From NCBI GenBank assembly GCA_014728175.1, contig WJMA01000010.1, forward strand, positions 1 through 64,000: a stretch of 64,000 nucleotides of DNA, in the 5' to 3' direction. The position numbers were made by a program, and so were the translations under genes. Positions 54,748-63,161 of this stretch are shown here, piece after piece. The notes below the pieces were generated by a model. That model had not been told where the DNA came from. It worked only from the letters and a program-made list of their open reading frames with translations, and ran no database searches. Source of the stretch: Candidatus Fermentibacterota bacterium (GTDB lineage Bacteria; Fermentibacterota; Fermentibacteria; Fermentibacterales; JCC-6). Each line of letters opens with the position of its first letter. Within the stretch, counting starts at the first letter, position 1.

Positions 54748-56119
54748 ATACACTTCCCAGAAGAACGTGGGGGCCACCGAAGCTTACCGGAAGATAGTGA
54801 TCCTCGCCCCTGGAGCAGCCCCCGATTCCGCTGAACATGGACAGCTCGTCACCCAGGGCCCGGACCGATCCCAGAACGTCGAAAACGCTTCCGGATATGG
54901 TAACCGGTCTGACCGGGTCCCGGACCATCCCCCCCTTTACGATGTATGCCGCCTCGGAGGTGAAGCTGAAGCGCTCCATGTCGGTCGTGCCGCCCGTGGC
55001 TCCCCGCAGGTACAGACCCTCGTCCATAAGAGCCAGCATGGATTCGAGGTCCAGGTCGCCGGGCTCGAGGTAGGTACAGGACATGCGAACCTCCGGCGGT
55101 TTACGGAAATCGACGGCCCTGCCATTACCTGTGCTCCTAGAGCCTTCCGCACCCGCGGTCTGGAGGGAGTGGAGCCTTCCCACCAGCTTGCCCCCGGAGA
55201 CCAGAGTCGTGGACTGCCCAGGCTCTCCCTCGTCGTCGAAGTCGTAGCTTCCCGGCATGTCCTGCATCGTAGCGTCGTCCACCACGTTGACGCTGGGTGG
55301 ACCGACCTGCCTGCCCAATTCCAGAAGATCCTCCAGGGCGGGGCTGTCCCGTTGAAAGTCGGCCTCGCTCAGGTGACCGAAGGCCTCGTGGGTAAGTATT
55401 CCCGCCAGCTCGGGGTCGACCAGAACCCTGTACTCGCCCGGGGTTATGCTGCGGTCGGTGTCCCGGCCGGAGAGCTCCTCCGCCATCTCCTCTATAAGCC
55501 GTTCCCTGTGTCTTACGAACTCGAAGCCTCCCCTGTGGGAAAATGCCCGGGAGACCGAGGTCGCGTGCTCGCCACCGGTCATCTCCAAGCTCATCCCGCA
55601 TATGCTCTCGTGCTCCCTGACCCGGGTTCCCAGCGAGCTGAGTATGACCCGCTCCCTCTCGATCTCCCTGTAATAGACCCTGGAGGATACGTCGGGAAGC
55701 GCCGCTGCCATAAGGTCACAGTAACGGCGGCAGAGAAACGCCTTCTCCTTCATGGGAACGTCGCACAGGGGCTCCACCGAGGGGCGGCCCACCGTCTTCA
55801 CCAACCCGCTTCCCGCCGCCAGCTGGATTCGTGGGCCCCCGGTGATGTCCTCCGCCCTGGCGATTGCCCGTTCCAGCGAGGAACTAAGCTGTTCGAGACC
55901 GGTGAAGGAAGCGGTACCCCAATTGCCGCCACTGAGCACGCGTACGAAACCGCCCTCGTCGAAGGCGGGGCCGTAGCTCTCTACGTTTCTGCCGGCGTGG
56001 ACCAGATCGAGCACGTGCCTCTGCTCCAGGCGGACGTCCAGGAACTCGCCCCGGAAATCGTTGGTGAGATTTATCGCCTTGTTCACCAGCGCTTCGAAGG
56101 TGTCGCTGTATATCCTCAT
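54737..56119 (-). CDS. tldD: TldD metallopeptidase
   Basis: TldD is the zinc-bearing half of the TldD/E peptidase. The 460-residue protein has LTHEAFGHLSEAD (HExxxH; near residue 260), the preceding VLVDPELAGI, PGSYDFDDEGEPGQSTTLVS, and the C-terminal Cys in SMFSGIGGCSRGED. All residues that make the zinc site in known structures appear to be kept. The start overlaps the TPR gene as ATGA, and the tldE start lies inside its end, so all three are probably translated together. Confidence 0.94.
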   Translation of the reverse strand: MRIYSDTFEALVNKAINLTNDFRGEFLDVRLEQRHVLDLVHAGRNVESYGPAFDEGGFVRVLSGGNWGTASFTGLEQLSSSLERAIARAEDITGGPRIQLAAGSGLVKTVGRPSVEPLCDVPMKEKAFLCRRYCDLMAAALPDVSSRVYYREIERERVILSSLGTRVREHESICGMSLEMTGGEHATSVSRAFSHRGGFEFVRHRERLIEEMAEELSGRDTDRSITPGEYRVLVDPELAGILTHEAFGHLSEADFQRDSPALEDLLELGRQVGPPSVNVVDDATMQDMPGSYDFDDEGEPGQSTTLVSGGKLVGRLHSLQTAGAEGSRSTGNGRAVDFRKPPEVRMSCTYLEPGDLDLESMLALMDEGLYLRGATGGTTDMERFSFTSEAAYIVKGGMVRDPVRPVTISGSVFDVLGSVRALGDELSMFSGIGGCSRGEDHYLPVSFGGPHVLLGSVYAG

Positions 56120-56871
56120 TCGAAGGCGGACCCGCTCTCGGTCATGTAGAGACCCTCGGAGGCCAGCTCGTCCAGAACCATCCTGGCAGAGTCGCTCCAG
56201 GGACCATCGGGCGAGAGGTAAAGGTACCTATTCATGTTGTCCGACGCCCTCATGTAGTCTTCCCATGCCAGGTAGACCCTGGCCAGACCCCAGTAGGCGG
56301 GGGGGTAGTCGGCCCGAGCGGCCGGGATGAGAACGTCCCGGGCCTCGCTCAGCTCCCCCTTGCCTCTCATCATGGAGCCCAACATCACTCTGGCCTGAAG
56401 CCCCGTATCCCCGCCGTGGTCTATCGTTTTAAGCAGCCACCGACGGGCTTGGGTCGAGTCCACGCAGGCGATGGAGGTACGGGCCATCAGCAACCAGGTT
56501 TCCGGAAGGGAGGGCGCGAGAAGATAGGCCTCGTTCGCCATCTCGTGGGCCGCTTCGGCGCTGTCGACCCGTAGCAGGATCCTGCCCAGCTCCAGGGGTC
56601 CCCTGTGGTCCTCCGGGTTTTGTTCCATGAACTCCCGGAGAAAGCTGCAGGCCGTCACCAGGTCGCCCTTTCTGGCCTTTATTATTCCCAGGCCCAGAAA
56701 CGCCTCCGGGCATGAGACGCCGCTCTCCAGGGCGGTGGCGAACTCCGCCTCGGCCCGTTCCAGGAGTCCCTGGGACATGTAGGCCATACCCATCTCCACG
56801 TGTAGTTTCGTGGTCTCCTCCTCGTAGTCCAGGCCTAGAAACAAGACTGCAAGAACCAAGAGCCAGGCCAT
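56116..56871 (-). CDS. Secreted or periplasmic TPR protein
   Basis: A signal peptide (MAWLLVLAVLFLGLD) precedes five or six TPR units over residues 20-230, such as HVEMGMAYMSQGLLERAEAE, AFLGLGIIKARKGDLVTACS and PAYWGLARVYLAWEDYMRAS. TPRs make protein contacts; the partner is unknown. The start was set at ATG 56871, which has GGAAGG upstream and lies just downstream of a good promoter; the long ORF upstream is a shadow. In minus-strand order it is the first gene of the TPR-tldD-tldE set. Confidence 0.85.
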   Translation of the reverse strand: MAWLLVLAVLFLGLDYEEETTKLHVEMGMAYMSQGLLERAEAEFATALESGVSCPEAFLGLGIIKARKGDLVTACSFLREFMEQNPEDHRGPLELGRILLRVDSAEAAHEMANEAYLLAPSLPETWLLMARTSIACVDSTQARRWLLKTIDHGGDTGLQARVMLGSMMRGKGELSEARDVLIPAARADYPPAYWGLARVYLAWEDYMRASDNMNRYLYLSPDGPWSDSARMVLDELASEGLYMTESGSAFE

Positions 56872-56902
56872 TGTGTCCTTCCTTTCCCTCAGGTCGAAGT
56901 TT

Positions 56903-56931
56903 ATCATAAAAGCTCGCTTCATCACCGTCAG
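56903..56931 (-). promoter_or_regulatory. Candidate promoter of the TPR-tldD-tldE operon
   Basis: On minus, CTGACG and TATGAT are 17 bases apart (four of six and five of six matches), about 32 bases before the TPR gene start. The A+T-rich patch also reads TATCAT on plus and might serve lpdA, but no -35 box fits there. Confidence 0.45.
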
Positions 56932-56973
56932 TAAGCAGCCTCCATCCTTCGCACAAACTACGGGGGAAAGAGC

Positions 56974-58332
56974 ATGGAAGAGTTCGATCTGGTAGTAATC
57001 GGCGGTGGCCCGGGCGGATACGTCCCGGCCATCCGGGCGGCCCAGATGGGTAAGAAGGTGTTGGTGGTCGAGGAGAGGGAGCTGGGAGGAACCTGTCTGA
57101 ACGTGGGGTGCATACCCACCAAGGCCCTGTGGGCTTCGGCCCGGCTTCTGCAGGATGTGCGTCAGGCGCGGAAGCTCGGTATGCAAGGATCCATGGAGTT
57201 CTCCTATTCCTCCCTGGCCAAGCGGAAGGATAAGGTAACCCGCCGGCTGAGGAAGGGAGTGGAAGGCCATCTGGAGAAGCTGGGGGTGGAGGTCCGCAAG
57301 CTCCACGGAGAGTTGGTGGCCCCCGACGTGGTGGATGTGGACGGAACGCGGGTCAAGGCATCCAGGGTTCTCCTGTCGCCGGGGTCACGTCCCGCCCTTC
57401 CCGGCCCCTTTTCAGTGGAGGGAGTTCCGACCAGCACCGAGGCTCTGGCGTGGACGGAGCTGCCCCGGAGCCTGACCGTGGTGGGCGGAGGCGTGATAGG
57501 TTGCGAGTTTGCGGGGATATTCGCCGCCCTGGATGTGAAAGTGACCGTAGTGGAGATGCTTCCGGACGTACTGCCCGGGGTGGACCCCGACGTTACCCGG
57601 GTGGTGGTCAAGGGGCTGAAGCGCCTGGGGGTGGAGGTTCTGACGGAGAGCCCCGCCAAGAGCGTGGAAGTGAACACCGATGCCGCTGCCGTGGTTCTGG
57701 AGCAAGGCGACCGAATAGAGTCCGACCGGCTCCTGGTGGCAGTGGGAAGATGGCCCAGAGTGGACGACCTGGGCTTAAAGCAGGCCGGGGTGGACCATAC
57801 CTCAGAAGGCATCTCCATAGATGAGCATTGCAGAACCAACCTTCCCGGGGTCTACGCCGCCGGTGACGCGACGGGCAAGTGGCAGCTGGCGCACGCGGCC
57901 AGCGCTCAGGCCCTGGCCGCCGTGGATCACATGTTCGGCTCGGGCCGAAGAACGGTGGATCCCGATACCATGCCCGCCTGTATCTTCACTCATCCCGAGG
58001 TGGCGGTAGTGGGACCGGGAGAGGAGGAGTGCGAGGATCGGGGCATTCCGGTCCGAGTGGGCCGAGCGAGGTACATGGCCAACGGCAAGGCGGTGGGAAT
58101 GGGAAAGACGGACGGCTTCCTGAAGCTTATCTGCCGGGAGGCGGATGACGTGGCGGTGGGAGTCCAGATAGTCGGAGCCGACGCCAGCTCCCTCGTCGGA
58201 GAGGCGGTAGCCGTGTTGGGTGCCGGTACGACGGCAACGGAGCTTGCCGGTCACCCGCATCCCCATCCCACCCTCACCGAGATGTTCATGGAGGCCGCCG
58301 AATCGCTGGGGGAGGGCGCCATCCATGGCTGA
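56974..58332 (+). CDS. lpdA: Dihydrolipoamide dehydrogenase
   Basis: This 452-residue flavoprotein reoxidises dihydrolipoamide of 2-oxoacid dehydrogenase complexes or the glycine cleavage system with NAD. It has the FAD site VVIGGGPGGYVPAIRAAQMG, the redox disulfide GGTCLNVGCIPTK, the NAD site VVGGGVIGCEFAGIFAAL, the second FAD segment GVYAAGDATG, and the interface catalytic His in HPHPTLTEM (HAHPTLSE in most relatives). No E1, E2 or lipoyl gene is adjacent. GGGGGAAAG precedes the ATG. It overlaps mazG by eight bases. Confidence 0.93.
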   Translation: MEEFDLVVIGGGPGGYVPAIRAAQMGKKVLVVEERELGGTCLNVGCIPTKALWASARLLQDVRQARKLGMQGSMEFSYSSLAKRKDKVTRRLRKGVEGHLEKLGVEVRKLHGELVAPDVVDVDGTRVKASRVLLSPGSRPALPGPFSVEGVPTSTEALAWTELPRSLTVVGGGVIGCEFAGIFAALDVKVTVVEMLPDVLPGVDPDVTRVVVKGLKRLGVEVLTESPAKSVEVNTDAAAVVLEQGDRIESDRLLVAVGRWPRVDDLGLKQAGVDHTSEGISIDEHCRTNLPGVYAAGDATGKWQLAHAASAQALAAVDHMFGSGRRTVDPDTMPACIFTHPEVAVVGPGEEECEDRGIPVRVGRARYMANGKAVGMGKTDGFLKLICREADDVAVGVQIVGADASSLVGEAVAVLGAGTTATELAGHPHPHPTLTEMFMEAAESLGEGAIHG

Positions 58333-59128
58333 CAGGCTTGAGGCGCTCTCCGAGCTGCTGGATGTTGTGGACAGGCTGCGGGGGCCGCAGGGATGCGCAT
58401 GGGACCGGGATCAGACCCTTTCCTCGCTGCGACCCTACATGCTGGAGGAAGCTTACGAGGTAGCCGACAGCATACAGGATGGCGACTGGCACGCCCTACG
58501 GGGGGAATTGGGAGACCTTCTTCTACACGTGCTCATGATGGCGGCCATCGCCGGGGAAAGGGGGCTGTTCGACGTATCCGACGTAGCCGGAAGCATTCGG
58601 GACAAGCTGGTGAGAAGGCATCCCCACGTTTTCGGCGACGGAGACCAGCTGACGCCGGAGCAGGTGGAAAGGCAGTGGGAGTCCATAAAGGCGTCCGAGA
58701 AGCGCCTCGAGGGATTTTTCGACTCCATCCCCTCCAGCATGCCCGCTCTGCAATTGGCCTGGAGGATCCAGCAGAGGGCCTCCGAGGTGGGCTTCGACTG
58801 GCCGGTTCCGGAGGGGGCCCGGTACAAGTTGATGGAGGAGCTGGAGGAGTTCGAGGAGTCGCTGGAGAGCGAGAGCTCCTGCCGGCAGGAGGAAGAGCTG
58901 GGTGATCTGCTGTTCAGCCTGGTGAACTACTGCCGCCTCTCGGGGTTCGAGCCGGAGCAGGCCCTCAGGAGGGCGAACCGCAAGTTCATGTGCCGTTTCT
59001 ATCTGATGGAGAAGGGATTGCGCCAAAAAGGACTATCGCTTCGGGACGCCAGCCTGGAGGAGATGGAGGAGGAATGGCGGAGGGCTAAGGAGACGGCCGA
59101 GCCCCCGGACGAAGGAGGTAATTCCTAG
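58325..59128 (+). CDS. mazG: Nucleoside triphosphate pyrophosphohydrolase MazG
   Basis: MazG removes non-canonical or excess NTPs by cutting to the monophosphate. The 267-residue protein has the usual two MazG domains: first GCAWDRDQTLSSLRPYMLEE with EAYEVADSI and GELGDLLLHVL, then YKLMEELEEFEESLE with EEELGDLLFSLVNYCRL. The E-x-x-E/D metal sites are seen in both. The start was set at ATG 58325; the longer ORF is a shadow in lpdA. Its stop overlaps the convergent FG-GAP gene by four bases. Confidence 0.94.
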   Translation: MADRLEALSELLDVVDRLRGPQGCAWDRDQTLSSLRPYMLEEAYEVADSIQDGDWHALRGELGDLLLHVLMMAAIAGERGLFDVSDVAGSIRDKLVRRHPHVFGDGDQLTPEQVERQWESIKASEKRLEGFFDSIPSSMPALQLAWRIQQRASEVGFDWPVPEGARYKLMEELEEFEESLESESSCRQEEELGDLLFSLVNYCRLSGFEPEQALRRANRKFMCRFYLMEKGLRQKGLSLRDASLEEMEEEWRRAKETAEPPDEGGNS

Positions 59129-60648
59129 AGGAAGGGAGAGTCGGAATAACCCAGCCTGATCTCCTCGAAAAACGGACTGACTCGCCTGTTATCGGTCCCC
59201 AGCAGAATCCTGTACTGCAGGTATGCGCATCCGGGAAAGAACAACCGATCGATCTCTGCGGGTGAAGAGGAAAGGGTGTGCCATTCGCCCATGCGCAGCC
59301 GGTCCGGAGAGATTCTCACCTGCACCTCCACCGATGTTCCCGGGGGTTTCCGGGCAGTCCATTCCACCATCCCCATAGCCGGGTCTCCACCCAGGTAAAG
59401 TATCTCCGAGTCCAGCCTTCCCGAGTACGCGTGGTCGAAGAGGTTCCACCAGCAAAGCGAGCCGTCGGCCATGGATGCCGTAGCCAGCTCGAGTCGGTCG
59501 TCGGAGTCCATGTTCGCGGCGCATACCCAGGAGCACCCCTGCTGCATGCCGACCCGGTGGAGGGCGAAGCTCCTGGTACCGAGATTCTCCCACCAGGACA
59601 CCTCGTTGCCCACCCTGGAGGAGGCGAAGATATCCGGGTCCCCGTCGCCGTCCAGATCGGCCGCCCCCACGTGCTCGGGGGCTACGATTCCTTTTGCCAC
59701 CTCCGTTCGCAACCATTCGCCGCCGGTCCTGGAGAAACGGTATAGACGGTCTTCCCAGGAGGAGCAGGCCAGTACGTCGATAATCCCATCCCCGTTCAAG
59801 TCGGATTGGGTAAGGCAGGAAGGGCCGGGACACTCTCCCAGCAACTCCTTCCGCCAGCCGGAGCCTTCAGGACGCAGCAGCAGGATCCGGTGGGTGTCGA
59901 AGTCGCTTACCAGTATCTCCATGGAGCCGTTGCCCTCCAGATCGACCGCTCGCACGCACCAGGGCGCGGTTAGATCGACCTCGATCCGGTGCTCGGCCCA
60001 TTCGTCTTCGGCGGCGCCGGGGTTGTCCATCCAGACCAGGGCTCCCTCCGAGGGGAAGGCGGCAACCAAGTCCGGGTCACCGTCGGCATCGATGTCCCCG
60101 GCGTCCACCCATCCGCAGCCCCCTCCCGAGTCGTACACCGCATGGACCGGCCAGGGATCCGACCCCGTGTTCTCCAGCCAGTAGATCCCCAGGGACTCGG
60201 AGGCCCGGGAGCAGGCGGCCATATCCAGGTCTCCGTCGGAGTCCATGTCCACCTCGACCACCATGTCTGGCCCGAACGCATCGAAGGTACGAAGGGAGTG
60301 GATCACGAAGCTACGCCCGGCTCCCAGGTTCTCGAACCAGGTGATGTTCCCCCTGAGCTCCAGGGCGGTGATATCCACGTCTCCGTCGGAATCCACGTCG
60401 AAGGCCAGCAGCTGCGATGCTCCCTCCCCCCGGGCCTGTATGCCTATGCATTCCGGGGAGTAACCCAGAGTGAGTTCCGAGTCGTCCGTCCACCAGTTGA
60501 CGTGGTTGGAGGACCGGAAGGAGGACGACCAGGCCCTTACCGGAAACCCGGCGGAGGGACCGCCCGACCAGGAGCCCTGCGAGGCCTCGTGCGCCGCAGC
60601 CTGGGAGGCGAGCGAAAGTAGTATCATCGCCGCCCGGAAGACCTTCAC
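59125..60648 (-). CDS. Secreted FG-GAP/VCBS beta-propeller repeat protein
   Basis: A signal peptide (MKVFRAAMILLSLASQAAA) leads to about six FG-GAP-type repeats with calcium-binding DxDxDGDxD cores: DVDSDGDVDITALE, DMDSDGDLDMAAC, DIDADGDPDLVAA, DLNGDGIIDVLAC, DLDGDGDPDIFAS and a degenerate NMDSDDRLELATA. WFENLG or WLENTG steps lie between. A C-terminal domain of about 90 residues ends it, without the Por-type sorting pattern. The product is 507 aa. The GTG start overlaps the stop of the upstream lipoprotein gene as GTGA. Probably a surface or periplasmic beta-propeller; function unknown. Confidence 0.85.
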   Translation of the reverse strand: MKVFRAAMILLSLASQAAAHEASQGSWSGGPSAGFPVRAWSSSFRSSNHVNWWTDDSELTLGYSPECIGIQARGEGASQLLAFDVDSDGDVDITALELRGNITWFENLGAGRSFVIHSLRTFDAFGPDMVVEVDMDSDGDLDMAACSRASESLGIYWLENTGSDPWPVHAVYDSGGGCGWVDAGDIDADGDPDLVAAFPSEGALVWMDNPGAAEDEWAEHRIEVDLTAPWCVRAVDLEGNGSMEILVSDFDTHRILLLRPEGSGWRKELLGECPGPSCLTQSDLNGDGIIDVLACSSWEDRLYRFSRTGGEWLRTEVAKGIVAPEHVGAADLDGDGDPDIFASSRVGNEVSWWENLGTRSFALHRVGMQQGCSWVCAANMDSDDRLELATASMADGSLCWWNLFDHAYSGRLDSEILYLGGDPAMGMVEWTARKPPGTSVEVQVRISPDRLRMGEWHTLSSSPAEIDRLFFPGCAYLQYRILLGTDNRRVSPFFEEIRLGYSDSPFL

Positions 60649-61196
60649 CGGCTTCGGCCTCCGAAGTCGGTCTCTAGAGCCTCGAAGGATTCGCGGTCCA
60701 GAAGGAACTCGTAATCGAGAAAGCCCTCCGGACCAACCTCTCCCTCCTCCGGGAAGTAGTCGGGTCCGGGCGGGGGGAACCATACCATTTCCCCATCGGT
60801 GGTCCCACCCCTCAGCAGCTTTACGAAAACCTCGCCCGGATCGCCCTCCGAGCCGTCGCGTACCCCCACCCGAAAAGTCGTGTACTCCGCGCTGTCGGTG
60901 GGGAGGGAGAACGTGCCGTCAACCAGGTAGCCGCCCAACGGAGCCACGATCCAGGTAACCCTGCATACGGTGACCTCCGACGCTCCCATTCCCATAAGGG
61001 AACTCGCGGCCGCCTCGGAGGCCATCTGTGGCGTCAGGAGATCCGGAGACTCCAGACTGTCCGGGTAGTTCGCGGGCTCCAGCTCCACCCGCGGATGCAT
61101 CCTCCAGTCGGCGGGGGTCTGGGTCCGCTCTCCGCAGGCCGATAGCTCGGACAGAACAATTGCGATAATGGCCAGGGTAATCGTTTTCGTCAGCAT
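60645..61196 (-). CDS. Predicted lipoprotein, unknown function
   Basis: A signal peptide with lipobox LSAC (MLTKTITLAIIAIVLSELSAC) marks this 183-residue product as a lipoprotein. The mature part has a segment ASEVTVCRVTWIVAPLGGYLVDGTF and a strand-rich half rich in Asp, Glu and Gly; I do not recognise a family. The start was set at ATG 61196, preceded by GAGAGAGG; the longer ORF overlaps the divergent promoter. It is GTGA-coupled to the FG-GAP gene downstream, so the two probably act together at the envelope. Confidence 0.75.
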   Translation of the reverse strand: MLTKTITLAIIAIVLSELSACGERTQTPADWRMHPRVELEPANYPDSLESPDLLTPQMASEAAASSLMGMGASEVTVCRVTWIVAPLGGYLVDGTFSLPTDSAEYTTFRVGVRDGSEGDPGEVFVKLLRGGTTDGEMVWFPPPGPDYFPEEGEVGPEGFLDYEFLLDRESFEALETDFGGRSR

Positions 61197-61272
61197 ATGG
61201 CAACCTCTCTCCAATTCATTCCCGTCCGACGGTGGGGGAACGACCATCGAAGTTCGGGGCGCCGCTAAGGCT

Positions 61273-61300
61273 TTCCAAGCTTCGGCACCTTTGTATAGTC
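61273..61300 (+). promoter_or_regulatory. Candidate promoter of the FG-GAP/sorting-domain gene
   Basis: TTTCCA and TATAGT are 16 bases apart (four of six and five of six matches) and end 30 bases before the ATG at 61330, which has GGAGGG as ribosome-binding site. The gap of 133 bases here is divergent and must also hold the promoter for the lipoprotein gene, which I could not place. Confidence 0.35.
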
Positions 61301-61329
61301 AAAGATATGCGAGAAATGGGGGAGGGAAA

Positions 61330-63114
61330 ATGAGCAGGCTTTTGACGTACGTGCTCGGTTGTCTTTTAATCGCGGCCGGAACGGGCCGGTCGGTGTCGTT
61401 GGTATCCAAATCCAACGGCCTGGAGGTGCCCCAGAAGGAGGGTGGCAACACCGAGGTCGAGGTTGCTGACATAGACGCGGACGGCCATCTGGATCTGATC
61501 TCCGTGGGCGACCACGGTTCTCCTTACGTCAACTCCGATCAGCACGGCATAATGGTCTGGTTTGGCGACGGCGTCAGCAGTTGGTCGGTGGTGCAGACCG
61601 GCGAGTTCGGATACGGCGGCTGCGCCGTGGGCGATCTGAACCTCGATGGCTACATGGACGTCGCCTGGGGGGTACATCACGGGTGGGGCACCGGTGGTTT
61701 CGGCGACACCCTGATGGGTGCGGCCCTGGGTGACGGCTCGGCAAGCTCTTGGGACCCCTGGGACGACGGCCTTTGCAGCACCGGCGAGACCTGGGGGATG
61801 TTCGCGACCGATTTGGCCGATTTCGACCTCGACGGCGACCTGGACATAGTTTGCGAGTCGTTCGGCTCCGGCAACGGTGTAAGGCTGTACGAGAACAACA
61901 TGGACGGGACCTGGAGCTACGCCTGGATGGTGGACGGGGGCAACGCCGGGTCCACCATAGAGTCGGGTGACTTCGATGCTGACGGCTGCATGGACTTCGT
62001 CTGTACCCGATGGGGCACGCAAATCTACTTCGGCGACGGGGAGATGGGCTTCACCCTCAACCAGGCCGGAATTCCCGACCAGGACATGGTGGCCGTGGAT
62101 TGCGGCGACTACAACGGCGACGGCCGCGACGACGTTGTCTGCTCGTTTGGCTCCGACTCCGGCGTGCACTGCTACTACTACGACGATGGTTCCGGACAAT
62201 GGATCGATGGATCCACCGGGCTGCCCTCGGGGGGTGCCTATTACGATCTGGTCCAGTTCGGTTACATCGATGGCGATTCCAACCTGGACCTGGTTATATA
62301 CGACGACCCCACCGGAGAGGTCTATCTGGGAGACGGCAGCGGCAACTGGACCGCTGACGCCACCTGGACCATGCCGTCCTCCGGTGACGCCTCGGCCCTG
62401 AGGATCGACGGTGACGTAGACCACGACGGCCGCGAGGACATCGTGATCGAAGGCGAGGAGTCCGGAGGCATGTTCGACAGGAACCAGCTGCGGGTCTACT
62501 CGCCCTACAGCATGCCGGGGCAGTTGTCGACGGACGTTATATCTCCCGACGGAGGGGAGACACTGGTTGAATGGTCCGTGCGGGAGATCCGCTGGCTCAC
62601 GGCGGTTCCCCCGTTGCAGGGGCAGGCGGAGATCGACCTCTACCTGTCCATGGACGGCTCCGGAGGTCCCTGGACCGAGATAGCCGGCAACCTGCCGGAC
62701 AAAGGCAGCTACCAGTGGACGGTCCACGGCGACGGTTACTCCAGCACCTGCAGGATAAAAGTAGTAGCCACCAGCAGTTACGGATCCACGGAAGCCATCT
62801 CTGACGCCGACTTTACCATAACGGGCAACACAGGGGTGTCTCCGGAGCACGGGGCTCGAACGGAGGAACTGGCGATATCCGTAGTGCCCAACCCATGTAA
62901 GGGAACGCCGGTGATCAGGTTGGAAAGCCCATCCGGGGAACCGGTCGTGGTGAAAGTGTTCGACCTCACCGGACGGGAGGTCGGGTCCGTCGGGCTGAAT
63001 GGCGGCTCCTACGGGCCGATCCCCCTGGAAGGATTCGAGCTGAGCCCCGGAATTTACCTGGTCAGAGCCAGCACAGCCGATCGTACCACCACAACCAGGC
63101 TGGTACAGCTCTAA
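61330..63114 (+). CDS. Secreted FG-GAP/VCBS repeat protein with a C-terminal Por-secretion-like sorting domain
   Basis: A signal peptide (MSRLLTYVLGCLLIAAGTG) is followed by about seven repeats with Asp-rich calcium loops: DIDADGHLDLISV, DLNLDGYMDVAWG, DFDLDGDLDIVCE, DFDADGCMDFVCT, DYNGDGRDDVVCS, YIDGDSNLDLVIY and DVDHDGREDIVIE. This predicts a seven-bladed propeller. A Fn3- or Ig-like domain (about 400-500: ISPDGGETLVEWSVREIRWL) and a terminal sorting domain (VVPNPCKGTPVIRLE, VKVFDLTGREVGSV, SPGIYLVRAS) complete it. It is likely exported and attached to the cell surface. The start was set at ATG 61330; the longer ORF runs into the divergent gap. The paralogous gene at 59125 lies nearby on minus. 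Confidence 0.88.
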   Translation: MSRLLTYVLGCLLIAAGTGRSVSLVSKSNGLEVPQKEGGNTEVEVADIDADGHLDLISVGDHGSPYVNSDQHGIMVWFGDGVSSWSVVQTGEFGYGGCAVGDLNLDGYMDVAWGVHHGWGTGGFGDTLMGAALGDGSASSWDPWDDGLCSTGETWGMFATDLADFDLDGDLDIVCESFGSGNGVRLYENNMDGTWSYAWMVDGGNAGSTIESGDFDADGCMDFVCTRWGTQIYFGDGEMGFTLNQAGIPDQDMVAVDCGDYNGDGRDDVVCSFGSDSGVHCYYYDDGSGQWIDGSTGLPSGGAYYDLVQFGYIDGDSNLDLVIYDDPTGEVYLGDGSGNWTADATWTMPSSGDASALRIDGDVDHDGREDIVIEGEESGGMFDRNQLRVYSPYSMPGQLSTDVISPDGGETLVEWSVREIRWLTAVPPLQGQAEIDLYLSMDGSGGPWTEIAGNLPDKGSYQWTVHGDGYSSTCRIKVVATSSYGSTEAISDADFTITGNTGVSPEHGARTEELAISVVPNPCKGTPVIRLESPSGEPVVVKVFDLTGREVGSVGLNGGSYGPIPLEGFELSPGIYLVRASTADRTTTTRLVQL

Positions 63115-63118
63115 CCCG

Positions 63119-63136
63119 TCTCCGCCGAGGCGGAGA
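63119..63136 (+). terminator. GC-rich hairpin between the FG-GAP gene and the aminopeptidase gene
   Basis: TCTCCGC and GCGGAGA pair with a four-base loop directly after the FG-GAP stop codon. No T-run follows, so it may be a weak or Rho-assisted terminator, or an RNA element ahead of the next gene. Confidence 0.45.
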
Positions 63137-63161
63137 GGATATGGAGGAGTAGGAGGATCCA

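Noticed and set aside
54485-56149. 554-residue plus-strand ORF across tldE and tldD
   Set aside because: Antisense to two genes with clear family motifs; the translation shows no recognisable fold.
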